This document shows positions 44,864 through 53,194 of a stretch of 64,000 nucleotides of DNA, piece after piece. Positions within the stretch are counted from its first letter, which is position 1. Every line of letters starts with the position of its first letter. The notes below the pieces were generated by a model. That model searched no databases. It was not told where the DNA came from and was given only the letters and a program-made list of their open reading frames with translations. The translations under genes and the position numbers were made by a program. Source of the DNA: Mycobacterium deserti (GTDB lineage: Bacteria > Actinomycetota > Actinomycetes > Mycobacteriales > Mycobacteriaceae); assembly GCF_025345615.1 (NCBI RefSeq), contig NZ_JAODWD010000001.1:434001-498000 (forward strand), written 5' to 3'.

Positions 44864-46081
44864 ATGCCTGAAGCCGTCATCGTCGCGACCGCACGGTCGC
44901 CGATCGGTCGCGCTAACAAGGGTTCGCTGGTCGACATGCGGCCCGACGACCTGGCCACCCAGATGGTGCGCGCGGTGCTGGACAAGGTGCCCGCCCTTGA
45001 CCCCCGCGACATCGACGACCTGATCATGGGCTGCGGTCAGCCCGGCGGCGAGGCCGGCTTCAACATCGGCCGCGCGGTGGCCGTCGAACTGGGCTACGAC
45101 TTCCTGCCGGGTACCACCGTCAACCGCTACTGCTCGTCGTCGCTGCAGACCACCCGGATGGCGTTCCACGCGATCAAGGCCGGCGAGGGCGATGCGTTCA
45201 TTTCCGCAGGCGTGGAGACGGTTTCGCGATTCCTGAAGGGCACCTCGGACGGCTGGCCGGACAGCAAGAACCCGTTGTTCGGCGACGCGATGAGCCGCTC
45301 GGACCAGGCCGCGGCGGGCGCCGAGGAGTGGCACGACCCCCGCGAGGACGGGTCGCTGCCCGATGTCTACATCGCGATGGGCCAGACCGCGGAGAACGTC
45401 GCGCTGTACACGGGCATCAGCCGCGAGGACCAGGACCACTGGGGCGTGCGGTCGCAGAACCGCGCCGAGGAGGCCATCAACAGCGGCTTCTTCGACCGCG
45501 AGATCGTGCCGGTGACACTGCCCGACGGTTCGACGGTGTCCAAGGACGACGGTCCGCGCGCGGGCACGACCTACGAGAAGATCAGCCAGCTCAAGCCGGT
45601 GTTCCGGCCGAACGGCACCATCACCGCGGGCAACGCGTGTCCGTTGAACGACGGCGCGGCGGCTCTGGTCATCCTCAGCGACACGAAGGCCAAGGAGCTG
45701 GGGCTGACCCCACTGGCGCGCATCGTCGCGACGGGCGTGTCGGGGCTGTCGCCGGAGATCATGGGTCTCGGCCCGATCGAGGCGTCGAAGAAGGCGCTTG
45801 CCAACGCAGGCATGACGATCGGCGACGTCGACCTGTACGAGATCAACGAGGCGTTCGCCGTGCAGGTGCTCGGCTCGGCGCGCGAGTTGGGCATGGACGA
45901 GGACAAGCTCAACGTCTCCGGCGGCGCGATCGCCCTGGGGCATCCGTTCGGCATGACCGGCGCGCGGATCACGGCCACGCTGCTGAACAACCTGACGACA
46001 CACGACAAGACGTTCGGTCTCGAGACGATGTGCGTCGGCGGCGGCCAGGGCATGGCGATGATCGTGGAGCGACTCAGCTAG
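44864..46081 (+). CDS. fadA3: Acetyl-CoA acyltransferase (thiolase) FadA3
   Basis: This degradative thiolase of 405 residues cleaves 3-ketoacyl-CoA to acetyl-CoA and a shorter acyl-CoA. Cys90 in NRYCSSSLQT, the GH motif in GGAIALGHPFGMTGAR and the second Cys in MCVGGGQGMAMI are present. It resembles FadA3 (Rv1074c). The ATG at 44864 has GAGGAG upstream. GTATC-CATC-GATAC just before that is a small palindrome that may be regulatory. It is 32 bp after the SGNH gene. Confidence 0.93.
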   Translation: MPEAVIVATARSPIGRANKGSLVDMRPDDLATQMVRAVLDKVPALDPRDIDDLIMGCGQPGGEAGFNIGRAVAVELGYDFLPGTTVNRYCSSSLQTTRMAFHAIKAGEGDAFISAGVETVSRFLKGTSDGWPDSKNPLFGDAMSRSDQAAAGAEEWHDPREDGSLPDVYIAMGQTAENVALYTGISREDQDHWGVRSQNRAEEAINSGFFDREIVPVTLPDGSTVSKDDGPRAGTTYEKISQLKPVFRPNGTITAGNACPLNDGAAALVILSDTKAKELGLTPLARIVATGVSGLSPEIMGLGPIEASKKALANAGMTIGDVDLYEINEAFAVQVLGSARELGMDEDKLNVSGGAIALGHPFGMTGARITATLLNNLTTHDKTFGLETMCVGGGQGMAMIVERLS

Positions 46082-46123
46082 CGCCGTCACGCGCCTTCCC
46101 CGGGCTGGCTACCTGGCTGGCTT

Positions 46124-46188
46124 CTAGTGTGCAATCAGATCGCAATCCGCACGTTTCTAGCTGATTTCGCGATCTGAGTGCACACTAG
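46124..46188. repeat. 20-bp inverted repeat at the junction of fadA3 and the endonuclease-like gene
   Basis: CTAGTGTGCAATCAGATCGC (46124-46143) and GCGATCTGAGTGCACACTAG (46169-46188) are inverted copies with 19 of 20 matches; inside them AATC/GATT extend the pairing with a small bulge. The loop is 25 bases. It overlaps the final codons of the convergent gene (stop at 46157). It could be a two-way terminator or a small palindromic mobile element that captured the gene end. Confidence 0.65.
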
Positions 46189-47017
46189 CCGACCACGCAC
46201 GGCGTACGCGGTTGATGATGTCGGCCGGGCGATTGCCCGCGACGACACGGATATGAGTCCAGCCGCGATATGCGATGAATTCTGACCGCACGATGTCCCT
46301 TCGGAAGTGCATGCGTTCGCGGTGGTGATCCCCGTCGTACTCGACGGCGACCATCACGTCGTCCCAGCCCATGTCGAGGGCGTACCGGCGTTGGCCGAAG
46401 TCGTCGTAGATGGGAATCTGCGTCCGGGGCTTTGGGAATCCTGCGCGGATGAGGAGTAGCCGCAGCCAGGTTTCGCGTGGCGACTGGGCCCCGGGGTCGT
46501 GGAGGTCGAGGGCCGAGCGAACTTGAGGAACACCCGGCGAACCGCTGTGACGCCGGGTGATCTCGGCGACTTCCTGGCAATCGAAGCGAGTTGCGTTGCC
46601 CAGTGCGTCGAGACGCGACACTGCCTGGTCGCCGTCGATCAGACGGGCGAGATCAAACGCCGTTCGGGCGGGTGTCGTCACCGGCAAGCCGAAGACGACT
46701 TGCCATTCGCCTGGAGTAAGCCGGTCTCGACGGGTCACAATTCCGCGAGGCGGACGGGCATTCGCCCAAATGAGTTCCACCGGCACATCGTCGGCGATGT
46801 AGTTAGCACCGTGCACCGCCGAGGCAGCCAGCCCAGCCACCACCCCGCGTCGGCGCGACCACAACCACGCTGCCGCCGTCCGCTGCCGAAGATCAGGTGC
46901 GCGACCGGCGGCCAGATAGACGTCCGGATGAAGAGCCTGAAAACGGGTTCGCAACTGATGCTTGTTGGCCACCAAGCCTTCACACAGCGCCTCACTTCCG
47001 AGGAACGGCATCTCCAT
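46157..47017 (-). CDS. Very-short-patch-repair/DUF559-like endonuclease-domain protein (Rv1073 type)
   Basis: This 286-residue protein (from ATG 47017) has an N-terminal conserved region (FLGSEALCEGLV, YLAAGR, AAWLWSRRRGVVAGLAASAVHG) reminiscent of AbiEi-type regulatory domains. It has a C-terminal nuclease-like domain with LDMGWDDVMVAVEYDGDHH, the ExK/Vsr-like core, and WTHIRVVAGN. TTG 47050 would extend it by 11 residues. It resembles Rv1073, a family with many copies in mycobacteria whose role is unknown. The last residues (ASVHSDREIS) are encoded in the right arm of the 46124-46188 inverted repeat. Confidence 0.75.
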   Translation of the reverse strand: MEMPFLGSEALCEGLVANKHQLRTRFQALHPDVYLAAGRAPDLRQRTAAAWLWSRRRGVVAGLAASAVHGANYIADDVPVELIWANARPPRGIVTRRDRLTPGEWQVVFGLPVTTPARTAFDLARLIDGDQAVSRLDALGNATRFDCQEVAEITRRHSGSPGVPQVRSALDLHDPGAQSPRETWLRLLLIRAGFPKPRTQIPIYDDFGQRRYALDMGWDDVMVAVEYDGDHHRERMHFRRDIVRSEFIAYRGWTHIRVVAGNRPADIINRVRRAWSASVHSDREIS

Positions 47018-47100
47018 GCGAGGCACTGTCGTCGGCAGTGCCGACAGCAATGCGGCGCCGACGCGGTCACGGTCGGCGGGCTGTGGATAACCCGGACGTG

Positions 47101-47132
47101 AAAAAGGGCGCCCACATACGTGGACGCCCCTT
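47101..47132 (-). terminator. Canonical intrinsic terminator for the Rv1072-like gene
   Basis: On the minus strand AAGGGGCGTCCAC (47132-47120) pairs with GTGGGCGCCCTTT (47115-47103) over 13 positions including two G-U pairs, with a four-base loop GTAT, followed by a T5 tract (47105-47101). It lies 15 bp after the stop. Such T-tract terminators are rare in mycobacteria. Confidence 0.75.
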
Positions 47133-47146
47133 CTCTCGCAAGGCTG

Positions 47147-47992
47147 CTAGTCGCTGTTGAAGTAGCTCAGCAGCCGTAGGATTTCCAGGTACAGCCAGAC
47201 CAGCGTCACGGTCAGGCCGAGCGCGATGCCCCACGCCGCCTTCTCGGGCGCACCCGCGCGGATCGCCTGATCGGCCGCGTCGAAGTCCGCCAGGAAGAAG
47301 AACGCCGCCAGACCAATCATCAGCAGCGAGAACAGGATCGCCAACGGACCGCCGTCGCGCAGCGGGCCCGCACCGTCGGTGAACAGGCCGATCACCAGGT
47401 TCACCAGCATCAACACGACAGCGCCGAAGCCGGCGGCCACGAGGAAGCGGGTGAACTTCGGCGTCACGCGAATGGCGCCGGTCTTGTAGACGACGAGCAT
47501 GCCGAAGAACACGCCCAACGTGCCGACAACGGCCTGGCTGATCAACGCGCCTGCGCTGATGCCCGAGACCATGAAGTTGGCGACCACGAAGGAGAACGCG
47601 CCGACGACCAAGCCTTCGAACGCGGCGTAGCTCAGCACGATCGCCGGGTTGTCCTGCTTACGCCCGAAGATCGCGACGAGCAGCAGCACCAGGCCGCCAA
47701 TCATGCCGACGACGAGCATCGGCATGGCCAGCCCGACGTTCTGACCGATCAAGAAGTAGGAAACGGCGGCGACGGCCGTCAGGACGGCCAGCGTGATGCC
47801 GGTCCGGGTGACGACGTCGTCGATGGTCAGCGGCCGAGAAACTCCGACCTGCTGCTGATCGGGGTACTGCGCCGTGTAGGGGTCGGCGTGTACCGCCTGC
47901 GTACCGTAGCCGGCGGCTCCGGTACCGAATTGCGCATATCCGCCCTGCCCCTTTGGCAGGGAACGAAATACCGGGTTGCTGGTCTCCCGCAC
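47147..47992 (-). CDS. Bax inhibitor-1/YccA family membrane protein (Rv1072 type)
   Basis: This 281-residue protein with seven hydrophobic segments has a Tyr/Gln-rich cytosolic N-terminus (about 55 residues: SNPVFRSLPKGQGGYAQFGTG) before the BI-1 domain. The segments run from about TGITLAVLTAVAAVSYFLIG to LVWLYLEILRLLSYF. The family includes Ca2+-leak and stress-response proteins; the bacterial function is not settled. The start GTG 47992 has GAGGAA upstream. It is divergent from echA9, with an 8-bp inverted repeat and an ECF-type promoter-like element between them. Confidence 0.88.
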   Translation of the reverse strand: MRETSNPVFRSLPKGQGGYAQFGTGAAGYGTQAVHADPYTAQYPDQQQVGVSRPLTIDDVVTRTGITLAVLTAVAAVSYFLIGQNVGLAMPMLVVGMIGGLVLLLVAIFGRKQDNPAIVLSYAAFEGLVVGAFSFVVANFMVSGISAGALISQAVVGTLGVFFGMLVVYKTGAIRVTPKFTRFLVAAGFGAVVLMLVNLVIGLFTDGAGPLRDGGPLAILFSLLMIGLAAFFFLADFDAADQAIRAGAPEKAAWGIALGLTVTLVWLYLEILRLLSYFNSD

Positions 47993-48023
47993 CGTCGGTT
48001 CCTCTCACTGTGCTGTGGTTCGA

Positions 48024-48070
48024 CTCGTTGACGAACACTGACTCAACGAGCGGCGACCCCGGCCGGTTCC
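48024..48070 (-). promoter_or_regulatory. SigE/SigH-like promoter and inverted repeat upstream of the Rv1072-like gene
   Basis: On the minus strand GGAAC (48070-48066) and CGTTG (48048-48044) are spaced by 17 bases, resembling ECF sigma (SigE/SigH) promoters (GGAAC...GTT). The inverted repeat CTCGTTGA (48024-48031) and TCAACGAG (48043-48050), spacer 11, overlaps its -10. An operator at an ECF-type promoter is possible. The elements are near 60 bp before the gene start. Confidence 0.4.
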
Positions 48071-48148
48071 CGAAAAAACCTCCCAGGATCTTCACAGGGA
48101 ACCCTACCCGGCGACGCCCGATTAGGGCCGACGATCTAGATTGCAACC

Positions 48149-49186
48149 GTGGGCGAAAACGAGGATGTCCTAGTAACCGTCGACCGGGGCGTCGGCCTGA
48201 TCACCCTCAACCGGCCCAAAGCCATCAATTCGCTGAACCACCCGATGGTCACCGCAATGGCCCAAGTCCTGCGCGAGTGGGAGGACGACGACGCCGTGCG
48301 CGCGGTCGTGGTCTCCGGCGCCGGCGAACGCGGCCTCTGCGCCGGCGGCGACATCGTCGCGATCTACCACAGCGCGCGCGCCGACGGCGCCGAGGCACGG
48401 CAGTTCTGGTACGACGAATACCTGCTCAACGCCCAGATCGGCCGCTTCGCCAAACCATATGTCGCCCTCATGGACGGCATCGTCATGGGCGGCGGCGTCG
48501 GGGTCAGCGCCCATGGCCGCGTCCGCGTCGCGACCGACACCACCAAGATGGCCATGCCCGAAGTGGGCATCGGCTTCATTCCCGACGTCGGCGGCACCCT
48601 GATCCTGTCGCGCGCGCCCGGTCTGCTCGGCCTGCACGCTGCACTAACCGGTGCGACGTTCGACGGCGCCGACGCCATCGCGATGGGATTCGCCGACCAC
48701 TTCGTGCCCCACGAACGTCTCGACGACTTCACCGAGGCGATCCTGAGCGACGGCATCGACGCCGCGCTGGCAACGCACGCCCAGGAGCCGCCGCCCAGCC
48801 GGCTGCTGGCACAGCGCGATTGGATCGACGAATGCTTCTCCGGTGACACCGTCACCGACATCGTCGTGGCGCTGCGCGGTCACGGCACCGGGCCTGCCAA
48901 CGACGCGGCCGATCTGATCGCGAGCCGCTCCCCCGTTTCGGTGGCCGTTGCGCTGGAAGCGGTCAGACGCGCGGCGAAACTCGACACACTGGAAGACGTG
49001 CTGCGCCAGGAGTACCGGACATCCTGCGGATCGCTGCGCTCACACGACCTCGTCGAGGGAATCCGCGCCCAGGTCATCGACAAGGACCGCAATCCGAAAT
49101 GGTCGCCGGCGTCGCTTGCGGCCGTCACCACCGCCGACGTCGAGTCGTACTTCGAGCCGGCCGACCGCGAACTGGAGTTCTCATGA
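48149..49186 (+). CDS. echA9: 3-hydroxyisobutyryl-CoA hydrolase/enoyl-CoA hydratase-like protein (EchA9)
   Basis: This 345-residue crotonase-family protein resembles Rv1071c. [62 protein letters not shown] and the C-terminal [15 protein letters not shown] are closer to 3-hydroxyisobutyryl-CoA hydrolase than to enoyl-CoA hydratase. The likely step is valine degradation. The GTG start at 48149 is the longest supported. It overlaps echA8 by 4 bp (ATGA). Confidence 0.9.
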   Translation: MGENEDVLVTVDRGVGLITLNRPKAINSLNHPMVTAMAQVLREWEDDDAVRAVVVSGAGERGLCAGGDIVAIYHSARADGAEARQFWYDEYLLNAQIGRFAKPYVALMDGIVMGGGVGVSAHGRVRVATDTTKMAMPEVGIGFIPDVGGTLILSRAPGLLGLHAALTGATFDGADAIAMGFADHFVPHERLDDFTEAILSDGIDAALATHAQEPPPSRLLAQRDWIDECFSGDTVTDIVVALRGHGTGPANDAADLIASRSPVSVAVALEAVRRAAKLDTLEDVLRQEYRTSCGSLRSHDLVEGIRAQVIDKDRNPKWSPASLAAVTTADVESYFEPADRELEFS

Positions 49187-49959
49187 CAAGTTACGAGACC
49201 ATTCTGGTCACCCGCGACGACCGCGTCGGAACGATCACTTTGAACCGGCCCAAGGCGCTCAACGCCCTCAACAGCCAGGTGATGCTCGAAGTCACCAGCG
49301 CGGCAGCCGAATTGGATTCCGATGCCGGCATCGGGGCGATCATCGTCACCGGCAACGAGAAGGCGTTCGCCGCAGGCGCCGACATCAAGGAGATGGCGAG
49401 CCTGACGTTCGCCGACGTCTTCGCCAGCGACTTCTTCGCTGCGTGGGCGAAATTCGCCGCGACGCGCACACCGACGATCGCCGCGGTGGCGGGCTACGCG
49501 CTGGGCGGCGGATGCGAACTGGCGATGATGTGCGATCTGCTGATCGCCGCCGACTCCGCGAAATTCGGCCAGCCCGAGATCAAACTCGGCGTCCTGCCCG
49601 GCATGGGCGGTTCGCAGCGGTTGACGCGTGCGATCGGAAAGGCCAAAGCCATGGATCTGATTCTGACCGGACGAAACATGGACGCCGAGGAAGCCGAACG
49701 CGCAGGGCTGGTTTCGCGCGTGGTACCCGCTGACTCCCTGCTCGACGAGGCGAACGCCGTCGCCAAGACCATCGCCGGCATGTCGCTGTCGGCGTCACGG
49801 ATGGCCAAGGAAGCCGTCAACCGTGCGTTCGAATCCACGCTCGCCGAGGGACTTCTGTACGAGCGCAGGCTTTTCCACTCCGCCTTCGCCACCGACGACC
49901 AGACCGAGGGCATGAACGCTTTCGCCGAGAAACGCCCGGCGAACTTTCGTCACCGTTAA
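49183..49959 (+). CDS. echA8: Enoyl-CoA hydratase EchA8
   Basis: This 258-residue crotonase hydrates trans-2-enoyl-CoA in beta-oxidation. [47 protein letters not shown] (first Glu), and [20 protein letters not shown] (second Glu) show an intact active site. It resembles Rv1070c. The ATG overlaps the echA9 stop (4 bp). Rv1069c-like membrane hydrolase follows after 9 bp. Confidence 0.95.
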   Translation: MTSYETILVTRDDRVGTITLNRPKALNALNSQVMLEVTSAAAELDSDAGIGAIIVTGNEKAFAAGADIKEMASLTFADVFASDFFAAWAKFAATRTPTIAAVAGYALGGGCELAMMCDLLIAADSAKFGQPEIKLGVLPGMGGSQRLTRAIGKAKAMDLILTGRNMDAEEAERAGLVSRVVPADSLLDEANAVAKTIAGMSLSASRMAKEAVNRAFESTLAEGLLYERRLFHSAFATDDQTEGMNAFAEKRPANFRHR

Positions 49960-49968
49960 TCTGCGTGG

Positions 49969-51678
49969 GTGACTGACACCGCGCACGCGCCGGAGGCACC
50001 TGAGGCCCCGGAGGTCGAGCAGCGGGTGGCGTCACCGAAAACAGCGTGGTGGGTACGCCACTACACCTTCACGGGGACGGCCGTGGCGCTGGTTTTCCTG
50101 TGGTTTTCGCTGACGCCGTCGTTGTTGCCGCGCGGGCCCCTGTTCCAGGGGCTCGTCAGCGGCGGCGCGGGTGCATTCGGTTACGGGCTCGGCGTCTTTG
50201 CGGTATGGCTGGTGCGCTATATGGGCTCGAAGGACAGCAGTCCGCCCGCGCCGCGGTGGGCGTGGATCGCGCTGGTGTCCATCGGCGCGGTCGGTCAGAT
50301 CCTGATGATCATCTACTTCCACGTGTGGCAGGACGAGGTCCGCGACCTCAACGGGGTGCCGCGACTCGGGTTCTGGGCCCACCCGGCGTGCGCCGTGCTG
50401 TCGATCGTCTTCCTGTTCGTGCTCGTCGAAATCGGTCAGCAGGTCCGCAGGCTGGTGTTGTTCTTGGCGCGACAGCTCAATCGCGTTGCACCGCCGCGAG
50501 TCTCGGCGGTCGTCGCCGTGCTGCTCCTGCTCGCACTGACGGTCGCGCTGCTCAACGGCGTCGTCGTGCGCGTCGGGATGAGCACGATCAACAAGACCTT
50601 CGCGGCAGCCAACGACGAGACCGACCCCGAGTTCGCCGCCCCGACGTCGCCGCTTCGCTCGGGTGGCCCGCAGTCGCTGGCCAGTTGGGAGTCGCTGGGC
50701 CACCAGGGCCGCGTGTTCGTTGCGGCGGGACCTTCGGTCGACGAGATGTCGGAGTTCAACGGCCGGCGGGCCGTCGAGCCGATCCGCGCATACGCCGGTC
50801 TGCACTCCGCCGAGGGGATCAAGGCGACCGCGCAGTTGGCGGCTCAGGAACTGCGGCGCACCGGCGGGCTGGACCGTGCGGTCGTCGCGGTCGCCACCAC
50901 CACCGGCACCGGCTGGATCAACGAGGCCGAAGCCTCTGCGCTGGAGTACATGTACAACGGCGACACCGCAATCGTCAGCATGCAGTACTCGTTTCTGCCC
51001 AGTTGGCTCTCGTTCCTCGTCGACAAGGAGAACGCGCGCCAAGCCGGGCAGGCGCTGTTCGAGGCCGTCGACGCAATGATCCGGGAGATGCCCGAGGCCC
51101 GACGGCCGCGGCTCGTCGTATTCGGCGAGAGCCTGGGCTCTTTCGGCGGTGAGGCTCCCTTCCTGGCGCTGAACAATCTCGTCGCGCGCACCGACGGCGC
51201 ACTGTATTCCGGGCCCACGTTCAACAACACGATCTGGACGCAGCTCACACGGGACCGCGACGAAGGTTCGCCGATGTGGCTGCCCATCTTCGACAAGGGC
51301 GCGAACGTCCGCTTCGCCGCGCGTTCGGACAACCTCGGTCGGCCTGCCGAGGTGTGGGGCAACCCGCGCGTCGTCTATCTGCAGCACGCGTCGGATCCGA
51401 TCGCGTGGTGGAACCCGGATCTGCTGTTCGCCGAACCGGACTGGCTCAAGGAACCGAGGGGCTACGACCTCTCGGGTCGCATGCAGTGGATTCCCGTCGT
51501 GACGTTCTTACAGGTGTCGGCCGACATGGCGGTCGCCGTCGATGTGCCCGACGGACACGGTCACGTCTATGTCAAGGACGTCGCCAATGCGTGGGCGGCC
51601 ATCCTGGAGCCGCCGGGTTGGACGCCGCAAAAGACAGAAAAGCTTCGTCCGCTGCTGTCCAACGACGAAAGCGCCTAA
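49969..51678 (+). CDS. Membrane alpha/beta hydrolase (Rv1069c type)
   Basis: This 569-residue protein has four or five membrane segments in the first 210 residues (e.g. GTAVALVFLWFSLTPSLL, WIALVSIGAVGQILMIIYF and VVAVLLLLALTVALLNGVVV). It then has a cytosolic or periplasmic hydrolase region with the nucleophile motif VVFGESLGSFGGEAP (GxSxG with Glu before Ser) and a late DGHGHVY that could provide the catalytic His. It resembles Rv1069c, of unknown function. The start is GTG 49969. The context (echA9-echA8) suggests acyl or lipid turnover. Confidence 0.85.
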   Translation: MTDTAHAPEAPEAPEVEQRVASPKTAWWVRHYTFTGTAVALVFLWFSLTPSLLPRGPLFQGLVSGGAGAFGYGLGVFAVWLVRYMGSKDSSPPAPRWAWIALVSIGAVGQILMIIYFHVWQDEVRDLNGVPRLGFWAHPACAVLSIVFLFVLVEIGQQVRRLVLFLARQLNRVAPPRVSAVVAVLLLLALTVALLNGVVVRVGMSTINKTFAAANDETDPEFAAPTSPLRSGGPQSLASWESLGHQGRVFVAAGPSVDEMSEFNGRRAVEPIRAYAGLHSAEGIKATAQLAAQELRRTGGLDRAVVAVATTTGTGWINEAEASALEYMYNGDTAIVSMQYSFLPSWLSFLVDKENARQAGQALFEAVDAMIREMPEARRPRLVVFGESLGSFGGEAPFLALNNLVARTDGALYSGPTFNNTIWTQLTRDRDEGSPMWLPIFDKGANVRFAARSDNLGRPAEVWGNPRVVYLQHASDPIAWWNPDLLFAEPDWLKEPRGYDLSGRMQWIPVVTFLQVSADMAVAVDVPDGHGHVYVKDVANAWAAILEPPGWTPQKTEKLRPLLSNDESA

Positions 51679-52055
51679 ACGAGTACGCCTTCGGCTTTCA
51701 GCGCGTGGTAGCCGCCGACCACGTCGGTGGCCCGGTGCAGCCCGAGATCGAGCAGCGAAGCGGCGGCCAGGCTCGACGTGTAGCCCTCCGAGCAGAGCAC
51801 CACCCACTCCACGTCGTCATCGACGGCCTCGGGCAACCGCGCGTCGCTGGTCGGGTCGCAACGCCACTCCAGCACATTGCGTTCGATCACCATCGCGGCG
51901 GAGACGTCGCCCTCGCGAGCGCGTTGGGCCTGCGGGCGGATGTCCACCAGCACCGCGCCCCGCTCCAGAGCGGCGGGCACGTCCGACGCAGGCAGCCGGC
52001 TCAAGCGCGAGCGGGCGTCGTCGAGAACACGGTCGATGCGGCTGGTCACAGTCAT
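51675..52055 (-). CDS. Rhodanese-domain protein (Rv1066 type)
   Basis: This 126-residue single-domain rhodanese has an active-site loop VVLCSEGYTSS with Cys88 and the conserved AVLVDIRPQAQRAREGDV. It transfers sulfane sulfur; the physiological donor is unknown. The GGAGGG ribosome binding site precedes ATG 52055, which overlaps the stop of the cysteine dioxygenase gene by 4 bp. Together they could oxidise cysteine sulfur (inference). Its stop overlaps the Rv1069c-like gene end by 4 bp (convergent). Confidence 0.88.
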   Translation of the reverse strand: MTVTSRIDRVLDDARSRLSRLPASDVPAALERGAVLVDIRPQAQRAREGDVSAAMVIERNVLEWRCDPTSDARLPEAVDDDVEWVVLCSEGYTSSLAAASLLDLGLHRATDVVGGYHALKAEGVLV

Positions 52056-52594
52056 CCCTCCGGGGCGTCGGTCAGCTCGGTGCGGTTGCGGCGCAGCGTG
52101 TTCCGCTCCGTCACTTCGTAGTACGACATCGCCGTCAGTGGCGGCGAGTACGCGTGCACGCTCAGGGCCGGCGTGATCGGGGCGGACGTGTGGCGATCGG
52201 GCGCCCACACCACGTCGTGCACCCAGCCGAGCGGGAACGCCGCCTGATCACCGGACTGCAAACGCTTGCGGCGCAACGCCTCCCCGTCCCAGCGGGTCTC
52301 GCGCAGCGAGCCGGACACCACGGTCAACGCACCCAGCGAACCGCCGTGGTCGTGCAGTTCGGTCGAGCGGTCCGGCACCCAACTGATCAACCACACGTCG
52401 AGTTCTTCGTCGCCGTGCAGGCGCGTGTACCAACGGTCGGTCGCCGGCGGGCCACCGGCCGGAAGCCGGTGGTCGTACCGGCCCGACAGCACGTCGTCGG
52501 CGTACCGGTCGGTGGCGAACAACAGATCGGGCAACCGCAGGCGGGTGGGTGTGGACACGGCGGACGGCGGCAACACAGCGGACTGCGTGGGCAT
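52052..52594 (-). CDS. Cysteine dioxygenase family protein (Rv1065 type)
   Basis: This 180-residue cupin of the type I cysteine dioxygenase family oxidises cysteine (or 3-mercaptopropionate) to the sulfinate using Fe(II). The iron-binding motif is STELHDHGGSLGA and the third His is in SVHAYSPPL, with the core ALTVVSGSLRETRW. No cross-linked Cys-Tyr pair can be read with certainty. It lies upstream of and overlaps the rhodanese gene by 4 bp, and is divergent from lpqV. Confidence 0.85.
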   Translation of the reverse strand: MPTQSAVLPPSAVSTPTRLRLPDLLFATDRYADDVLSGRYDHRLPAGGPPATDRWYTRLHGDEELDVWLISWVPDRSTELHDHGGSLGALTVVSGSLRETRWDGEALRRKRLQSGDQAAFPLGWVHDVVWAPDRHTSAPITPALSVHAYSPPLTAMSYYEVTERNTLRRNRTELTDAPEG

Positions 52595-52703
52595 GCAAGC
52601 TCCAGGAGGGACGGACGGGTGAGGGGTCGGGGGCTAAGCCCGACAACAGTCCTCTGATCCGGTCCCGAACATCACGGCCGCCAGTGTTGCATAGATTGTC
52701 GGC

Positions 52704-53138
52704 ATGCGTAGGTACCCACTTTGTGCCGCGGTAGCCGCGACCCTGGCGCTGGCCGCCTGCTCGTCGGGCACCGACAGCGAGCCGACGACGCCGCCGCCGA
52801 CCACCTCGGCCACCTCGGAGGCGTCGGCGTCCTCGGAGACGCCCACCGCCGCGCCGGGGCAGGTCAGCGTCTCCCCCGGCGGCGTCACCACGGCCGTCGG
52901 CGCGCCCGCGGAGTCCACCGAGGAGGAGTATTCGCAGGCCTGCATCGCGGCCAGGACGTGGATGACCGAGCAGGGCGGTGACCCGAAGTCCCAGATCGAG
53001 CCGTACCTCGGCATGGTGCAGTCCACGGATTCGGCGGGCCCCGGCACCTACGGCACGCCGTGGTCGCAGCTGTCGCCTGGGCGTCAGGCGGCCGTCATCG
53101 TGGCCGTCCAGGCTGCCGCGGACGCGCTGTGCGGCTAG
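52704..53138 (+). CDS. lpqV: Lipoprotein LpqV
   Basis: This 144-residue lipoprotein has a signal peptide with lipobox LAAC (LALAACSSG) near residue 19, a Thr/Ser/Pro-rich linker and a C-terminal core VSPGGVTTAVGAPAESTEEEYSQAC, LIEPYLGMVQ-type segment (IEPYLGMVQST here) and PGRQAAVIVAVQAAADALCG. The two cysteines of the core (ACIAAR, ALCG) are kept as in Rv1064c. Function is unknown. TAGATT 13 bp upstream of the ATG may be a -10. Confidence 0.88.
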   Translation: MRRYPLCAAVAATLALAACSSGTDSEPTTPPPTTSATSEASASSETPTAAPGQVSVSPGGVTTAVGAPAESTEEEYSQACIAARTWMTEQGGDPKSQIEPYLGMVQSTDSAGPGTYGTPWSQLSPGRQAAVIVAVQAAADALCG

Positions 53139-53194
53139 CCGGATGAGTTTGAATCACGGGTGTAATAAAGTCCGCGCCCGGCGACAATAAGGTC

